Counted from the stretch's first letter, positions 17,631 to 24,886 are shown. The stretch: DNA of 42,498 nucleotides from an uncultured Eubacteriales bacterium (GCA_900540145.1 UQEW01000009.1:1-42498), one strand, 5' to 3'. Program-made: numbers and translations. Notes: generated from the letters alone by a model not told the origin.

Positions 17631-18219
17631 AAAGACTATAAAATCGGCCTTGGAATCGATGATGTTTACATGGAGCGAGCCTCTTGAGGTGAAAGCCGCT
17701 GCAGATGTCTTCAATATAAGCAAAGACGAAGCTCTTGAATATTTCTTGGAACTTCAAAAAGAATATGAGCAAGAAGGCAGAGGAATAGTAATAAGGAGGA
17801 TAAATAAATCTTTTCAATTTGTTACCAGAGAAGAAAATGCTGATTATGTGAGAAGCTTGTGCACTCCTGTCAAAGTCAAGAAGTTATCCCAGTCAGCGCT
17901 GGAGGTGCTGGCGATAGTGGCCTACAAACAGCCTGTAACCAAAGGTGAAATAGAGGCTATAAGAGGCATCAAATGTGACAGAGTTATCGAAGGACTTCTA
18001 AAAAAAGACTTGGTTACGGAAAAAGGCAGAGCTGACACTATCGGAAGACCTATATTGTATGGCACTACAGATACCTTTCTAAAAAATTTCGGGTTCTCTT
18101 CTATCAAAGAACTTCCGGAAATAGAAGATATAGAAAGTGCTATGTCCGGTTCTTTGGCAGATGACATAGAGGATGAGGATGACCAGCTTAATGAAAACCA
18201 GATGAGAATTGAAATATAA
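17620..18219 (+). CDS. scpB: Segregation and condensation protein ScpB
   Basis: The 199-residue partner of ScpA consists of two winged-helix domains. Recognisable segments are IKSALESMMFTWSEPLEVKAAADVF at the start, KLSQSALEVLAIVAYKQPVTKGEIEAIRG and the GRADTIGRPILYGTTDTFLKNFGFSSIKELPE region. The acidic C-terminal tail (ADDIEDEDDQ) is usual for the family. The start codon follows AAAGGAGAAATAAAGT inside the end of scpA. Confidence 0.95.
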   Translation: MSNKKTIKSALESMMFTWSEPLEVKAAADVFNISKDEALEYFLELQKEYEQEGRGIVIRRINKSFQFVTREENADYVRSLCTPVKVKKLSQSALEVLAIVAYKQPVTKGEIEAIRGIKCDRVIEGLLKKDLVTEKGRADTIGRPILYGTTDTFLKNFGFSSIKELPEIEDIESAMSGSLADDIEDEDDQLNENQMRIEI

Positions 18220-18250
18220 ATATAAAGGCCTGAAATGTGGTAATAATAAT

Positions 18251-18286
18251 TCCCCCATGACAGTAAAATGTTGTGAGGGAGTTTTT
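18251..18286 (+). terminator. Terminator-like hairpin overlapping the dac ribosome site
   Basis: Arms 18251-18262 (TCCCCCATGACA) and 18269-18280 (TGTTGTGAGGGA) pair over 12 positions with one mismatch and two G-U pairs, around the loop GTAAAA. A GTTTTTT run follows immediately, as in an intrinsic terminator for scpB. The 3' arm contains the GAGGGAG ribosome site of the carboxypeptidase gene, whose ATG (18288) directly follows the T-run. Confidence 0.65.
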
Positions 18287-18287
18287 T

Positions 18288-19202
18288 ATGAACAAGAAAA
18301 TTTTAATAGCAGTACTTATATGTGTATGTTTAACACTGATAGCAGGAACAGTAATACGATACACATCGGTAGCTCACATATCTTCAACCATCAGAGTAAG
18401 TAATAACAACCAACAGAGTGAAAAGGCCGACGAAAGGCAGATGGAAAACGCACCTGTTGTATCAGCGAAAGGAGCAATATTAATAGACGCCTCTGACGGT
18501 CAGATCATATTTGAAAAGAATGCAGACCAGAAACTTTATCCGGCCAGTACGACGAAGATAATGACTTCTCTCGTAGTATTTGATATATTAGGCGAGACCC
18601 AAACCGATATGGATAGCTGTGTGATCATACCTAAAGAAGCAGTCGGAGTGGAAGGGTCGTCCATATATCTGAAAGCAGGTGAGAAGCTTACTATACGAGA
18701 GCTGATGTACGGCATGATGCTCCAATCCGGAAATGATGCAGCTGCCGCCCTTGCTATATGTTGCGGAGGCAGCATGGAAAATTTTATAGACAGGATGAAT
18801 CAGAAAGCTTTGGAACTGGGATGTGAAGGAACTCACTTTGTAAATCCTAACGGTTTGTACGATGAAAACCACTACACCACAGCCGAAGACCTGGCGCTTA
18901 TAAGTATGGAAGCCATGAAAAACCAAGAATTTCGCCAAATAGTACAATCGGAAAAATGGCAAAGCGAAAAAACTGACAGGGTTTTCGTTAATAAAAATAA
19001 AACCATAAGCCAGTATGAAGGGGCTACCGGAATTAAAATAGGATATACTAGGCTGTCAGGAAGAACTTTGGTGGCTTCAGCCAAGAGAGGTCAGACTGAA
19101 CTTATCGCAGTTGTCTTAGATGATTCTAATTGGTTCAACGATGCATATAACATGCTGGCTTACGGATTCTCACGCCAAGATGTAATTTCGAAACAATCAT
19201 AG
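18288..19202 (+). CDS. D-alanyl-D-alanine carboxypeptidase (PBP5/DacF type)
   Basis: Trims the terminal D-Ala from peptidoglycan pentapeptides outside the membrane. The ATG at 18288 is chosen over the in-frame GTG at 18273. The 304-residue product has an N-terminal signal/anchor (KKILIAVLICVCLTLIAGTVI), then the serine-peptidase S11 motifs: S87-T-T-K90 (YPASTTKIMTS), S147-G-N149 (MMLQSGNDAAAALA) and a third motif reading K250-I-G252 (TGIKIGYT) where K-T-G is usual. The C-terminal membrane-binding domain of longer PBP5 enzymes is missing, so anchoring is N-terminal. Position after scpA-scpB is common in Clostridia. Confidence 0.9.
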   Translation: MNKKILIAVLICVCLTLIAGTVIRYTSVAHISSTIRVSNNNQQSEKADERQMENAPVVSAKGAILIDASDGQIIFEKNADQKLYPASTTKIMTSLVVFDILGETQTDMDSCVIIPKEAVGVEGSSIYLKAGEKLTIRELMYGMMLQSGNDAAAALAICCGGSMENFIDRMNQKALELGCEGTHFVNPNGLYDENHYTTAEDLALISMEAMKNQEFRQIVQSEKWQSEKTDRVFVNKNKTISQYEGATGIKIGYTRLSGRTLVASAKRGQTELIAVVLDDSNWFNDAYNMLAYGFSRQDVISKQS

Positions 19203-19213
19203 GGGGAATATGA

Positions 19214-20140
19214 ATGGGATATGTTTGTGTAGACAGAGGGACGGAAAAATGCCCATGCGTTTTGATGGAAACGGGGCAGTGCTATACTTGCGGAATGATA
19301 AGCACAGGAAAGTGCGATTGCGCTTCCTCATGGCAAGGCGTTTGCCCATATACTGAATATATACAAAATGGTCGAAAGACCGCAACAAGAGGAATTGAAA
19401 GAAATTTTAAAATTGCAGCAGTAGAAGATTTTTCTGATAAACTTAAAGTGATGACTTTGGAGACTTCTATGGGATTTGCTCTTGAATGCAGTAAGCTGGG
19501 AGCATTTTTGATGATAGATTCAGATGGGTATAAAGTACCCCTTTCTGTTATGGAAGCAAAAACGGGCAAGTATTCTTATGTAAAAGCAGCTATGTATGTT
19601 GAAGGTCCTAAAACAGAATTGTTAGACCGAAGGTTGGAAAAGGACAACAAAATAAAAGTGACAGGACCTTTTTTCAGCGGTGTAATCCATAAAGAACAGT
19701 TTGATATAAAGAGGCTCACCGTGATAATAGGTAAAGGAATAGCCATTATGCCTGTATTGAATCAAAAAAATGTAATCGGCGGAAGCCTTATAAGAATGTA
19801 TTTGGATGAAAGCAAGTTGACCAGGGAGTTTATCGATAAGTATGTTTTACCTTTGGAATACAAAAAGATAGCATTGGATAAAGAACTGGAAAGCTTGTCG
19901 GTAACAGTGCGAGAAGATGTCGAATACAGCATAAAACATACAGGTAAAGCTCCGAACATATTTTTAATGGTTTCCCCCTATTACAAAACGTTGCTGATGG
20001 AAAAATGCCGTTTTGAAGAGCCGCAAATCATTTATCCTAACCATGCCAACATGTGCTGCGGAGAAGGTGTTTGCGGGGCTTGTTCTCATACCGATGAAAA
20101 CGGTCATACGGTACGCTTGTGCAAATGCATAGATGAATAA
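19214..20140 (+). CDS. PyrK/sulfide dehydrogenase-like FAD/NAD-binding protein
   Basis: The 308-residue protein has a cysteine-rich N-terminus (C-x-C at CPC, then CYTCGMISTGKCDC and GVCPYTEYI), a central ferredoxin-reductase-type fold with weak FAD/NAD segments, and a C-terminal CCGEGVCGACSH motif that with a later cysteine (RLCKC) forms a PyrK-like 2Fe-2S site. Such proteins resemble the electron-transfer subunit of dihydroorotate dehydrogenase B and the sulfide dehydrogenase/NADPH:ferredoxin oxidoreductase family. The extra N-terminal cysteines could hold another cluster. It stands alone with no PyrD partner, so the electron partner is unknown. A terminator follows it. Confidence 0.7.
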   Translation: MGYVCVDRGTEKCPCVLMETGQCYTCGMISTGKCDCASSWQGVCPYTEYIQNGRKTATRGIERNFKIAAVEDFSDKLKVMTLETSMGFALECSKLGAFLMIDSDGYKVPLSVMEAKTGKYSYVKAAMYVEGPKTELLDRRLEKDNKIKVTGPFFSGVIHKEQFDIKRLTVIIGKGIAIMPVLNQKNVIGGSLIRMYLDESKLTREFIDKYVLPLEYKKIALDKELESLSVTVREDVEYSIKHTGKAPNIFLMVSPYYKTLLMEKCRFEEPQIIYPNHANMCCGEGVCGACSHTDENGHTVRLCKCIDE

Positions 20141-20158
20141 CGCACCTAACTGAAAAGA

Positions 20159-20185
20159 GGCAGGAATTGCTCCTGCCCCTTTTGA
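20159..20185 (+). terminator. Intrinsic terminator after the PyrK-like gene
   Basis: GGCAGGA (20159-20165) pairs with TCCTGCC (20171-20177) around ATTGC, followed by CCTTTTGATTTTT. It separates this gene from the convergent lipoprotein gene. Confidence 0.75.
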
Positions 20186-20242
20186 TTTTTAATTTCTAAT
20201 GTTCAAAAATGTGGCGACTGCACTCCAAAAGGGGTTTCCCTA

Positions 20243-20788
20243 TTATGAAAGGCTGCCCATCGCATCTGAAGCGAAATCTATCATTCCGCCGGTAAGAGCA
20301 TTGGAAAATTCCTGATCTTCTTGAACTACCCACTGACCGTCTTCCTGATTTAACGTAACGGTTACATCAGTTACGTAAGTCTTTTCGGCAGCGTCAAGCT
20401 GCGAAATAAGAGTCTCATCCATCCAGGCCATAAGTTCATCCTCTGTCATAGAAGCAAGCTCTTCCATGTCGGAACTGAAAAGTTCAGATAAAACTGTAGT
20501 GAAAATGTCTCCCAACGGATATGTTGTGATTGTAAGCTCTACAGTTGCAGTATCGCCATCGATGCTTTCTTCGCCTATTTCATAGTCAAATTCCAGAACC
20601 TTATCGATTAAAGCTTGAGTAGCTTCTTCACCAAAGCCATCGCTTCCCAGTCCATCCATGATTTCATCAGGCGATGATTTTGCATTTTCAAGATCAGCTT
20701 TTAATGCATCAGAAGGGGAAGGTGAGCCGCATGCTGCCAAGAAAACTAAACAAAATGCCAATAATAAAATTGTGACCTTTTTCTTCAT
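20243..20788 (-). CDS. Putative lipoprotein (DUF-type)
   Basis: The ATG at 20788 (after GGAGG, 8-base spacing) is preferred to one 48 bp upstream. The signal KKKVTILLLAFCLVFLAAC ends in a lipobox cysteine at about residue 19. The mature domain of about 160 acidic residues has a helix-rich first half and the pattern TATVELTITTYPLGDIF followed by VTDVTVTLNQEDGQWVV, similar in layout to the membrane protein at 1386-1919. It is probably an anchored extracytoplasmic protein. No function is recognised. Transcribed alone. Confidence 0.75.
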   Translation of the reverse strand: MKKKVTILLLAFCLVFLAACGSPSPSDALKADLENAKSSPDEIMDGLGSDGFGEEATQALIDKVLEFDYEIGEESIDGDTATVELTITTYPLGDIFTTVLSELFSSDMEELASMTEDELMAWMDETLISQLDAAEKTYVTDVTVTLNQEDGQWVVQEDQEFSNALTGGMIDFASDAMGSLS

Positions 20789-20858
20789 TCTAAATACCTC
20801 CAAAGTATTATGTAATGTAATTTGATTATGTATCATAATGGTAAAAAAATCAATATGG

Positions 20859-20902
20859 AAAAAGACAAAAGTAAGTTAAGAAAAAGACAAAAGTAAGTTA
20901 AG
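20859..20902. repeat. Perfect 22-bp tandem duplication
   Basis: The 22-bp unit (AAAAAGACAAAAG followed by TAAGTTAAG) occurs twice, exactly head to tail, at 20859-20880 and 20881-20902. It lies in the divergent region between the lipoprotein gene (minus) and mnmM (plus). At about two helical turns it would place two copies of a protein site on one face of the DNA. Confidence 0.8.
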
Positions 20903-21017
20903 ATATTGTAGTTTTGTAGATAATATTGGTATAATCCTAATATGAATATTTATAAACCGGGTATTATTTTAGTGATTTTGAATGCTTTAAAGATGGTGTT
21001 CGGAAGGGAATGAAGAA

Positions 21018-21623
21018 ATGAACATTTTGCAGGACACAACTCGGCTGGCACTTATGATGTGTGAAAAATATATAGATGAAGAAAGTGATGCCGTAGATTG
21101 TACTTGCGGCCGTGGCAATGACACTTTGTTTCTGGCCAGAAAATGTAGGAGAGTATATTCCTTTGATATACAGGAGGAAGCTTTGGTATCTGCGCAGCAG
21201 CTTATGTCGGCCAACGGAATTTCATGGAGAGTATGGAATCATAAGCAACAAAGTGCTCAGTCGGGATCAGAGGAAAAAGTCATATTTATAAAAGATAATC
21301 ATGCTTATTTGGAAAGATATATAAATGTTCAGCCGGCATTGGTTATATTTAACCTGGGATACTTGCCGGGAGGTGATAAAAGAATCACAACCGTGGCTGA
21401 GAATACTGTTAAGGCGGTAAAAGCGGCAGTAGATGTGATAAAGGTGGGCGGGCTTGTATGCGTAACCATATACCCCGGACATGAAGAGGGGAGAAAAGAA
21501 TTCGAAGCTATAAAAACATTCGCTCAGAATCTGGAGAAAAACAAGTTCCACTGCGTAATGACGGATATGTTGAATCAAAGCTCGGCAGCTCCTCAAATCC
21601 TTTGGATAACTAAAAAGAAATAA
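21018..21623 (+). CDS. mnmM: tRNA (mnm5s2U34) methyltransferase, YtqB/MnmM family
   Basis: The 201-residue SAM-dependent methyltransferase has a Rossmann motif at VDCTCGRGNDTLFLARKCRRVYSFDIQ and the family-specific segment IFNLGYLPGGDKRITT, which matches Bacillus subtilis YtqB. YtqB is MnmM, the Gram-positive enzyme that methylates 5-aminomethyl-2-thiouridine at tRNA position 34. The C-terminus (NQSSAAPQILWITKKK) also fits. It has a GGAAGGGAATGAAGAA leader and is followed by the FAD oxidoreductase gene after a 62-bp gap. Confidence 0.85.
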   Translation: MNILQDTTRLALMMCEKYIDEESDAVDCTCGRGNDTLFLARKCRRVYSFDIQEEALVSAQQLMSANGISWRVWNHKQQSAQSGSEEKVIFIKDNHAYLERYINVQPALVIFNLGYLPGGDKRITTVAENTVKAVKAAVDVIKVGGLVCVTIYPGHEEGRKEFEAIKTFAQNLEKNKFHCVMTDMLNQSSAAPQILWITKKK

Positions 21624-21643
21624 AAAATAAAAACAATAATCGG

Positions 21644-21684
21644 CGCCTTCCCGGCATAGTATTTCTATGAGAGGAAGGTGTTTG
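21644..21684 (+). promoter_or_regulatory. Hairpin burying the FAD oxidoreductase ribosome site
   Basis: CGCCTTCC (21644-21651) pairs with GGAAGGTG (21673-21680, one G-U), and ATAG (21656-21659) with CTAT (21665-21668) inside. The 3' arm is the only ribosome site for the ATG at 21686, and TTTGT follows it. It could act as an mnmM terminator, a translational block, or both. Confidence 0.5.
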
Positions 21685-21685
21685 T

Positions 21686-22960
21686 ATGTCTAAAATAATA
21701 GTAATAGGCGGCGGATGGTCGGGAGTAGCAGCATCCATCAGAGCTGCCAAACGCGGAGCGGAAGTTATAATTTGTGAGAAGACCGATATGCTCTTGGGGC
21801 TTGGGAACGTAGGCGGAATAATGAGAAATAACGGTCGTTTCACGGCTGCGGAAGAGAATATAGCTCTCGGTGCGGGGGAATTGTTTGAAATAACCGACAG
21901 GCTGTCTACACATAAAAACGTCGATTTTCCGGGACACAGCCATGCGTCTTTTTATGACGTGGCTTTAGTCGAGCCTGAAGTCAGGCGGTTGGTAAAGCAA
22001 CTGAATATAGAAATCAAGTTTATGACCAGGGTGACAGATGTAAAGATGGAAAACGATGCGAAAATAGCCTCTGTTATAACGGCTGGCGGTGAGGAGTTCA
22101 CAGGAGACGCTTTCATTGAAACTACCGGTTCCACCGGTCCTATGGGCAACTGCATGCGATACGGCAACGGCTGCTCTATGTGCATACTGAGGTGCCCCGC
22201 CTTCGGTCCGAGAGTCAGCATAACAGAAAAAGCCGGATTGAAGGATGTGGCGGCATGTAAAGCCGATGGCACTCGAGGCGCTTTCAGCGGGTCTTGCAAG
22301 CTTGAAAAAAGAACGCTTTCAAAAAAACTTCAAAAAAAATTAGAAAAGGACGGCTTCGCAGTAGTGCCTCTACCTGACAGATTGATAAACCGCGATAAGC
22401 TCAAGCGGAAGGTATGCAGGCAATATGCGTTGGACCCCTATGCAGAAAACTTGATCCTCATTGATACGGGCTATGCTAAACTGATGACTTCATATTTTAA
22501 TCTGGAAGACTTGCGGCAGGTGGAAGGATTTGAAAACGCAAGATTCGCAGACCCTTATGCCGGCGGAAAGGGAAATTCTGTCAGATACATGTCTGTAGGA
22601 TTAAGAGATCAATATATGAGAGCCAGGGGCATGGAGAATCTGTTCCTGGGAGGAGAAAAATCAGGATTTTTTATAGGTCATACCGAAGCTATTTCCACTG
22701 GCTCGCTGGCGGGATACAATGCTGTTGAATATGCCCAAGGCAGACCGATGCTAAGATTGCCTGACAGCCTGGCTATAGGCGATCTGCTGCAATTTTCCAA
22801 TGATGTTTTGGAAGAAGAAAACGGTCTTGACAGAAGATTTACATTTGCGGGAGGAGAATATTTCGATAGGATGAAAGACAGAAACCTTTATTGCATAGAA
22901 CCTAAGCTTATCAAGAAAATCGTCGAAGCCGAGGGACTTAGCGATATTTACAATAGATAA
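21686..22960 (+). CDS. FAD-dependent oxidoreductase with cysteine motif
   Basis: The 424-residue protein begins with a perfect dinucleotide-binding fold (KIIVIGGGWSGVAASIRAAKRGAEVIICEK). A distinctive cysteine cluster lies near residue 150-170 (NCMRYGNGCSMCILRCPAFGPR), enough for an iron-sulfur cluster or redox disulfides, and a C-terminal FAD-contact region reads MENLFLGGEKSGFFIGHTEAISTG, reminiscent of the GidA/TrmFO branch of flavoproteins. The substrate is unknown. Proximity to mnmM raises the idea of a tRNA-related role, but this is context only. It has normal start and stop codons and is not truncated. Confidence 0.75.
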   Translation: MSKIIVIGGGWSGVAASIRAAKRGAEVIICEKTDMLLGLGNVGGIMRNNGRFTAAEENIALGAGELFEITDRLSTHKNVDFPGHSHASFYDVALVEPEVRRLVKQLNIEIKFMTRVTDVKMENDAKIASVITAGGEEFTGDAFIETTGSTGPMGNCMRYGNGCSMCILRCPAFGPRVSITEKAGLKDVAACKADGTRGAFSGSCKLEKRTLSKKLQKKLEKDGFAVVPLPDRLINRDKLKRKVCRQYALDPYAENLILIDTGYAKLMTSYFNLEDLRQVEGFENARFADPYAGGKGNSVRYMSVGLRDQYMRARGMENLFLGGEKSGFFIGHTEAISTGSLAGYNAVEYAQGRPMLRLPDSLAIGDLLQFSNDVLEEENGLDRRFTFAGGEYFDRMKDRNLYCIEPKLIKKIVEAEGLSDIYNR

Positions 22961-23006
22961 CAGCCTGTGATAAAATAAAGCAAAGACTAAAAATGAGGAA
23001 AAAACT

Positions 23007-23711
23007 ATGAGGATAAATAAATATATTGCTCAGGCAGGCATAGCCAGCAGACGAAAAGCAGACGAACTTATTGCCAACGGTAATGTGAAGGTCAATGGGG
23101 CCGTGTTGAAGGAACCGGGCTATGACGTCCAGGAGGGCGACAAAGTATATGTCAACGGACGACTCATATCCGACAAGCAAAAATTGGTTTATGTACTAAT
23201 TAATAAACCTATGGGAATGATAACTTCCGCCAGCGATGATAAGGAAAGAGCCACCGTAATGGATATCGTCAAGGATATAGATGAGAGACTTTTCCCCGTA
23301 GGCCGGCTGGACTACAATACGACGGGAGCCCTTATCATGACCAATGACGGAGAGCTTACTTATAGGGTGACTCATCCCAAGCATGAACTGGAAAAGACGT
23401 ATCGGGCTCTTGTAAAGGGAGTGCTTTCCGATGAAAAGGCCAGAAAATTGGCAAGAGGAGTCGACATAGGCGGCTATGTAACCAGCCGCGCAAAGGTGAA
23501 AATAATCAAAGGCACCCGGACTTCAACTCTCGTGGAAATCACCATTCATGAAGGCAAAAACCGTCAAGTGCGTAAGATGTTCAAGGCTGTCGGAAATCCC
23601 GTTCAGGAGCTGGAGCGCATAGCTATAGGAAGAATACGCCTGGGTCATCTGCGTCCCGGTCACTACCGCAAGCTTACAAGAGAAGAAATAGAAGAATTGA
23701 AAAACTGCTGA
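23007..23711 (+). CDS. rluB: RluB-type pseudouridine synthase
   Basis: The 234-residue member of the RsuA/RluB family modifies uridines in ribosomal RNA (RluB acts in 23S helix 89). An S4 RNA-binding domain occupies residues 1-60 (RINKYIAQAGIASRRKADELI). The catalytic core carries PVGRLDYNTTGALIMTNDGEL, with the catalytic aspartate in RLD, then KTYRALVKG and the family C-terminal motif HEGKNRQVRKMFKAVGNPV. Placement downstream of scpA-scpB-dac is common in Clostridia. The exact uridine target is inferred from family only. Confidence 0.9.
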   Translation: MRINKYIAQAGIASRRKADELIANGNVKVNGAVLKEPGYDVQEGDKVYVNGRLISDKQKLVYVLINKPMGMITSASDDKERATVMDIVKDIDERLFPVGRLDYNTTGALIMTNDGELTYRVTHPKHELEKTYRALVKGVLSDEKARKLARGVDIGGYVTSRAKVKIIKGTRTSTLVEITIHEGKNRQVRKMFKAVGNPVQELERIAIGRIRLGHLRPGHYRKLTREEIEELKNC

Positions 23712-23724
23712 CGCAGGCGGCAGG

Positions 23725-23805
23725 CGGGCTGCTGATGTCCGCCGCCAGCGCCGCTGCAGTCGGGCTGCTGATGTCCGCCGCCAGCGCCGCTGCAGTCGGG
23801 CTGCC
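23725..23805. repeat. GC-rich 36-bp tandem repeat
   Basis: A 36-bp unit beginning CGGGCTGCTGATGTCC occurs perfectly twice (23725-23760, 23761-23796), with a third partial copy (CGGGCTGCC) after it. It lies directly behind the rluB stop and is much richer in G+C than the surroundings. Confidence 0.9.
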
Positions 23806-23812
23806 AGCCGTG

Positions 23813-23855
23813 GCGAGCATAGATGGGGGCCGCCTCATCTATGCTCGCCTTTCGT
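23813..23855 (+). terminator. Terminator-like hairpin after rluB repeats
   Basis: A perfect 13-bp stem GCGAGCATAGATG / CATCTATGCTCGC (23813-23825 and 23836-23848) has a GC-rich 10-base loop and is followed by CTTTCGTT. It is the best candidate terminator for rluB. Confidence 0.65.
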
Positions 23856-23912
23856 TAATAAGGCAGTCTTCTTTTCGTACGAATTATAAGATGAAAAACA
23901 AAAAAGCAAAAA

Positions 23913-24180
23913 CCCACGATATTGTATTTTTTGTTTAAAATCGTGGGGCAAAAACCCACGATTTTATCATTTTCATATAAAAAAGTGGGGGTTCAACAGG
24001 ACTTCCTTGAATAGATGGTAGGCAACCATTTGGTATTAGTTTACATAAATCTTAAATTGTTGGCTTATAGCAAACTAAGCGTATGGGCAATCACATTGTC
24101 ACACCCACGATTTTTTGCTTTTTGCTTCAGATAGTGGGTTTTTGCCCCACTTTTTTAAAATATTTTGGTCAAATCGTGGG
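23913..24180. repeat. Nested palindrome element with CCCACGAT motif
   Basis: Eight copies of CCCAC(G/T)-type half-sites form two mirror-image modules. The right module is fully symmetric: CCCACGAT (24104-24111), N21, AGTGGG (24133-24138), N7, CCCACT (24146-24151), N21, ATCGTGGG (24173-24180). The left module is CCCACGAT (23913-23920), N19, ATCGTGGG (23940-23947), N7, CCCACGAT (23955-23962), N21, AGTGGG (23984-23989). The 7-base central loops are GCAAAAA on the left and TTTTTGC on the right, exact reverse complements, so the modules are inverted copies about a 114-bp core (23990-24103). No ORF of note. It could be a small non-autonomous mobile element or a multi-hairpin RNA. Confidence 0.8.
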
Positions 24181-24232
24181 TGTATTGTATCATATCAGGG
24201 GTGGCGTATGAGCCATCTCTATCCGGCTTGTA

Positions 24233-24279
24233 AAATGAAACGACCCTGTCCGCATTGACAGGCGGCATAAGCAGGGTCG
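24233..24279 (-). repeat. Degenerate second copy of the kal terminator
   Basis: A 28-bp stretch (24233-24260, containing GAAACGACCCTGTCCGC) is identical to 24371-24398 in the kal terminator. Here only the outer 8 bp (CGACCCTG 24241-24248 / CAGGGTCG 24272-24279) still pair. Between the two copies lies GC-rich sequence with short inverted repeats and no gene. Confidence 0.75.
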
Positions 24280-24366
24280 ATCCTGCCGCGCCGTAGGTTC
24301 CGTTCCGCTCGCGGCAAGGACCAGGCGCCTGATGATATTAGCTGCCGCTCGCGGGGAACCCTGGCG

Positions 24367-24428
24367 AATGAAATGAAACGACCCTGTCCGCATTGACAAG
24401 CGATGCGGACAGGGCCGATCATTTCATT
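24367..24428 (-). terminator. Long terminator hairpin of kal
   Basis: Outer arms AATGAAATGA / TCATTTCATT (24367-24376, 24419-24428) and inner arms CCCTGTCCGCAT / ATGCGGACAGGG (24382-24393, 24403-24414) enclose a 9-base loop. The base of the hairpin overlaps the kal TAA stop, and on the minus strand the 3' side reads CGTTTCATTTCATT. Confidence 0.75.
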
Positions 24429-24819
24429 ATTTTCTCTTGCATTCCTTTGGAGTTACGCAAGTTCCTGTAGCTCTTGCTACTACGATAGGCTCTTCCAGGA
24501 AGTCAGCAGCAGAAGCGCTGATGTCAGGTCTTGCCTGAACAACCTTTCTGGCCTCAAATTTCATTTTTCTTGAAGTGTTGCCTACGCTGGTGATTTCTCC
24601 GTAAGCTTCGATGTAGTCGCCGGCATATGTAGGGGCCAGGAATTCTACGTTGTCATATGCGCAGAACAGACCTTCGTCGCCGTCAAATTTGATGAGCAGT
24701 TCTGTAGCAACATCTCCGAAAAGATGTACCATGTGAGCTCCGTCTACCAGATTTCCACCGTAATGAGCGTCCTTAGCTGACATTCTCAATCTCAGAGTTG
24801 AAGTGATTTTTTCTTCCAT
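24427..24819 (-). CDS. kal: 3-aminobutyryl-CoA ammonia-lyase
   Basis: Removes ammonia from L-3-aminobutyryl-CoA to give crotonyl-CoA, the late step of clostridial lysine fermentation. The 130-residue hot-dog-fold protein starts EEKITSTLRLRMSAKDAHYGGNLVDGAHMVHLFGDVATEL and continues FLAPTYAGDYIEAYGEI, matching the Kal family in sequence and length. It is divergent from the sigma-54 activator gene and separated from the main kam operon by it. A consensus -24/-12 promoter (24902-24887) and an AAGGAG ribosome site precede it. Codon usage is biased towards ATC/AAC/TTC-type codons as in kdd and kamA, consistent with high expression. Confidence 0.93.
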   Translation of the reverse strand: MEEKITSTLRLRMSAKDAHYGGNLVDGAHMVHLFGDVATELLIKFDGDEGLFCAYDNVEFLAPTYAGDYIEAYGEITSVGNTSRKMKFEARKVVQARPDISASAADFLEEPIVVARATGTCVTPKECKRK

Positions 24820-24886
24820 TGTTATTTCTCCTTTTTATATTGATATAAAACAACTTTTTGTTGGCTTGAATTCATCAAATAAATAT

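Noticed and set aside
23735..23938. A 67-codon frame with Ala-rich repeated peptide
   Set aside because: It is a by-product of the GC-rich 36-bp tandem repeat, without a ribosome site, and it crosses a terminator hairpin.
23913..24180. CRISPR array
   Set aside because: The repeated unit is short and occurs in both orientations as palindromes, there are no uniform unique spacers and no cas genes.
24190..24422. Two short minus-strand frames (67-69 codons) behind kal
   Set aside because: They overlap each other in different frames, lie in the duplicated terminator region and lack ribosome sites.
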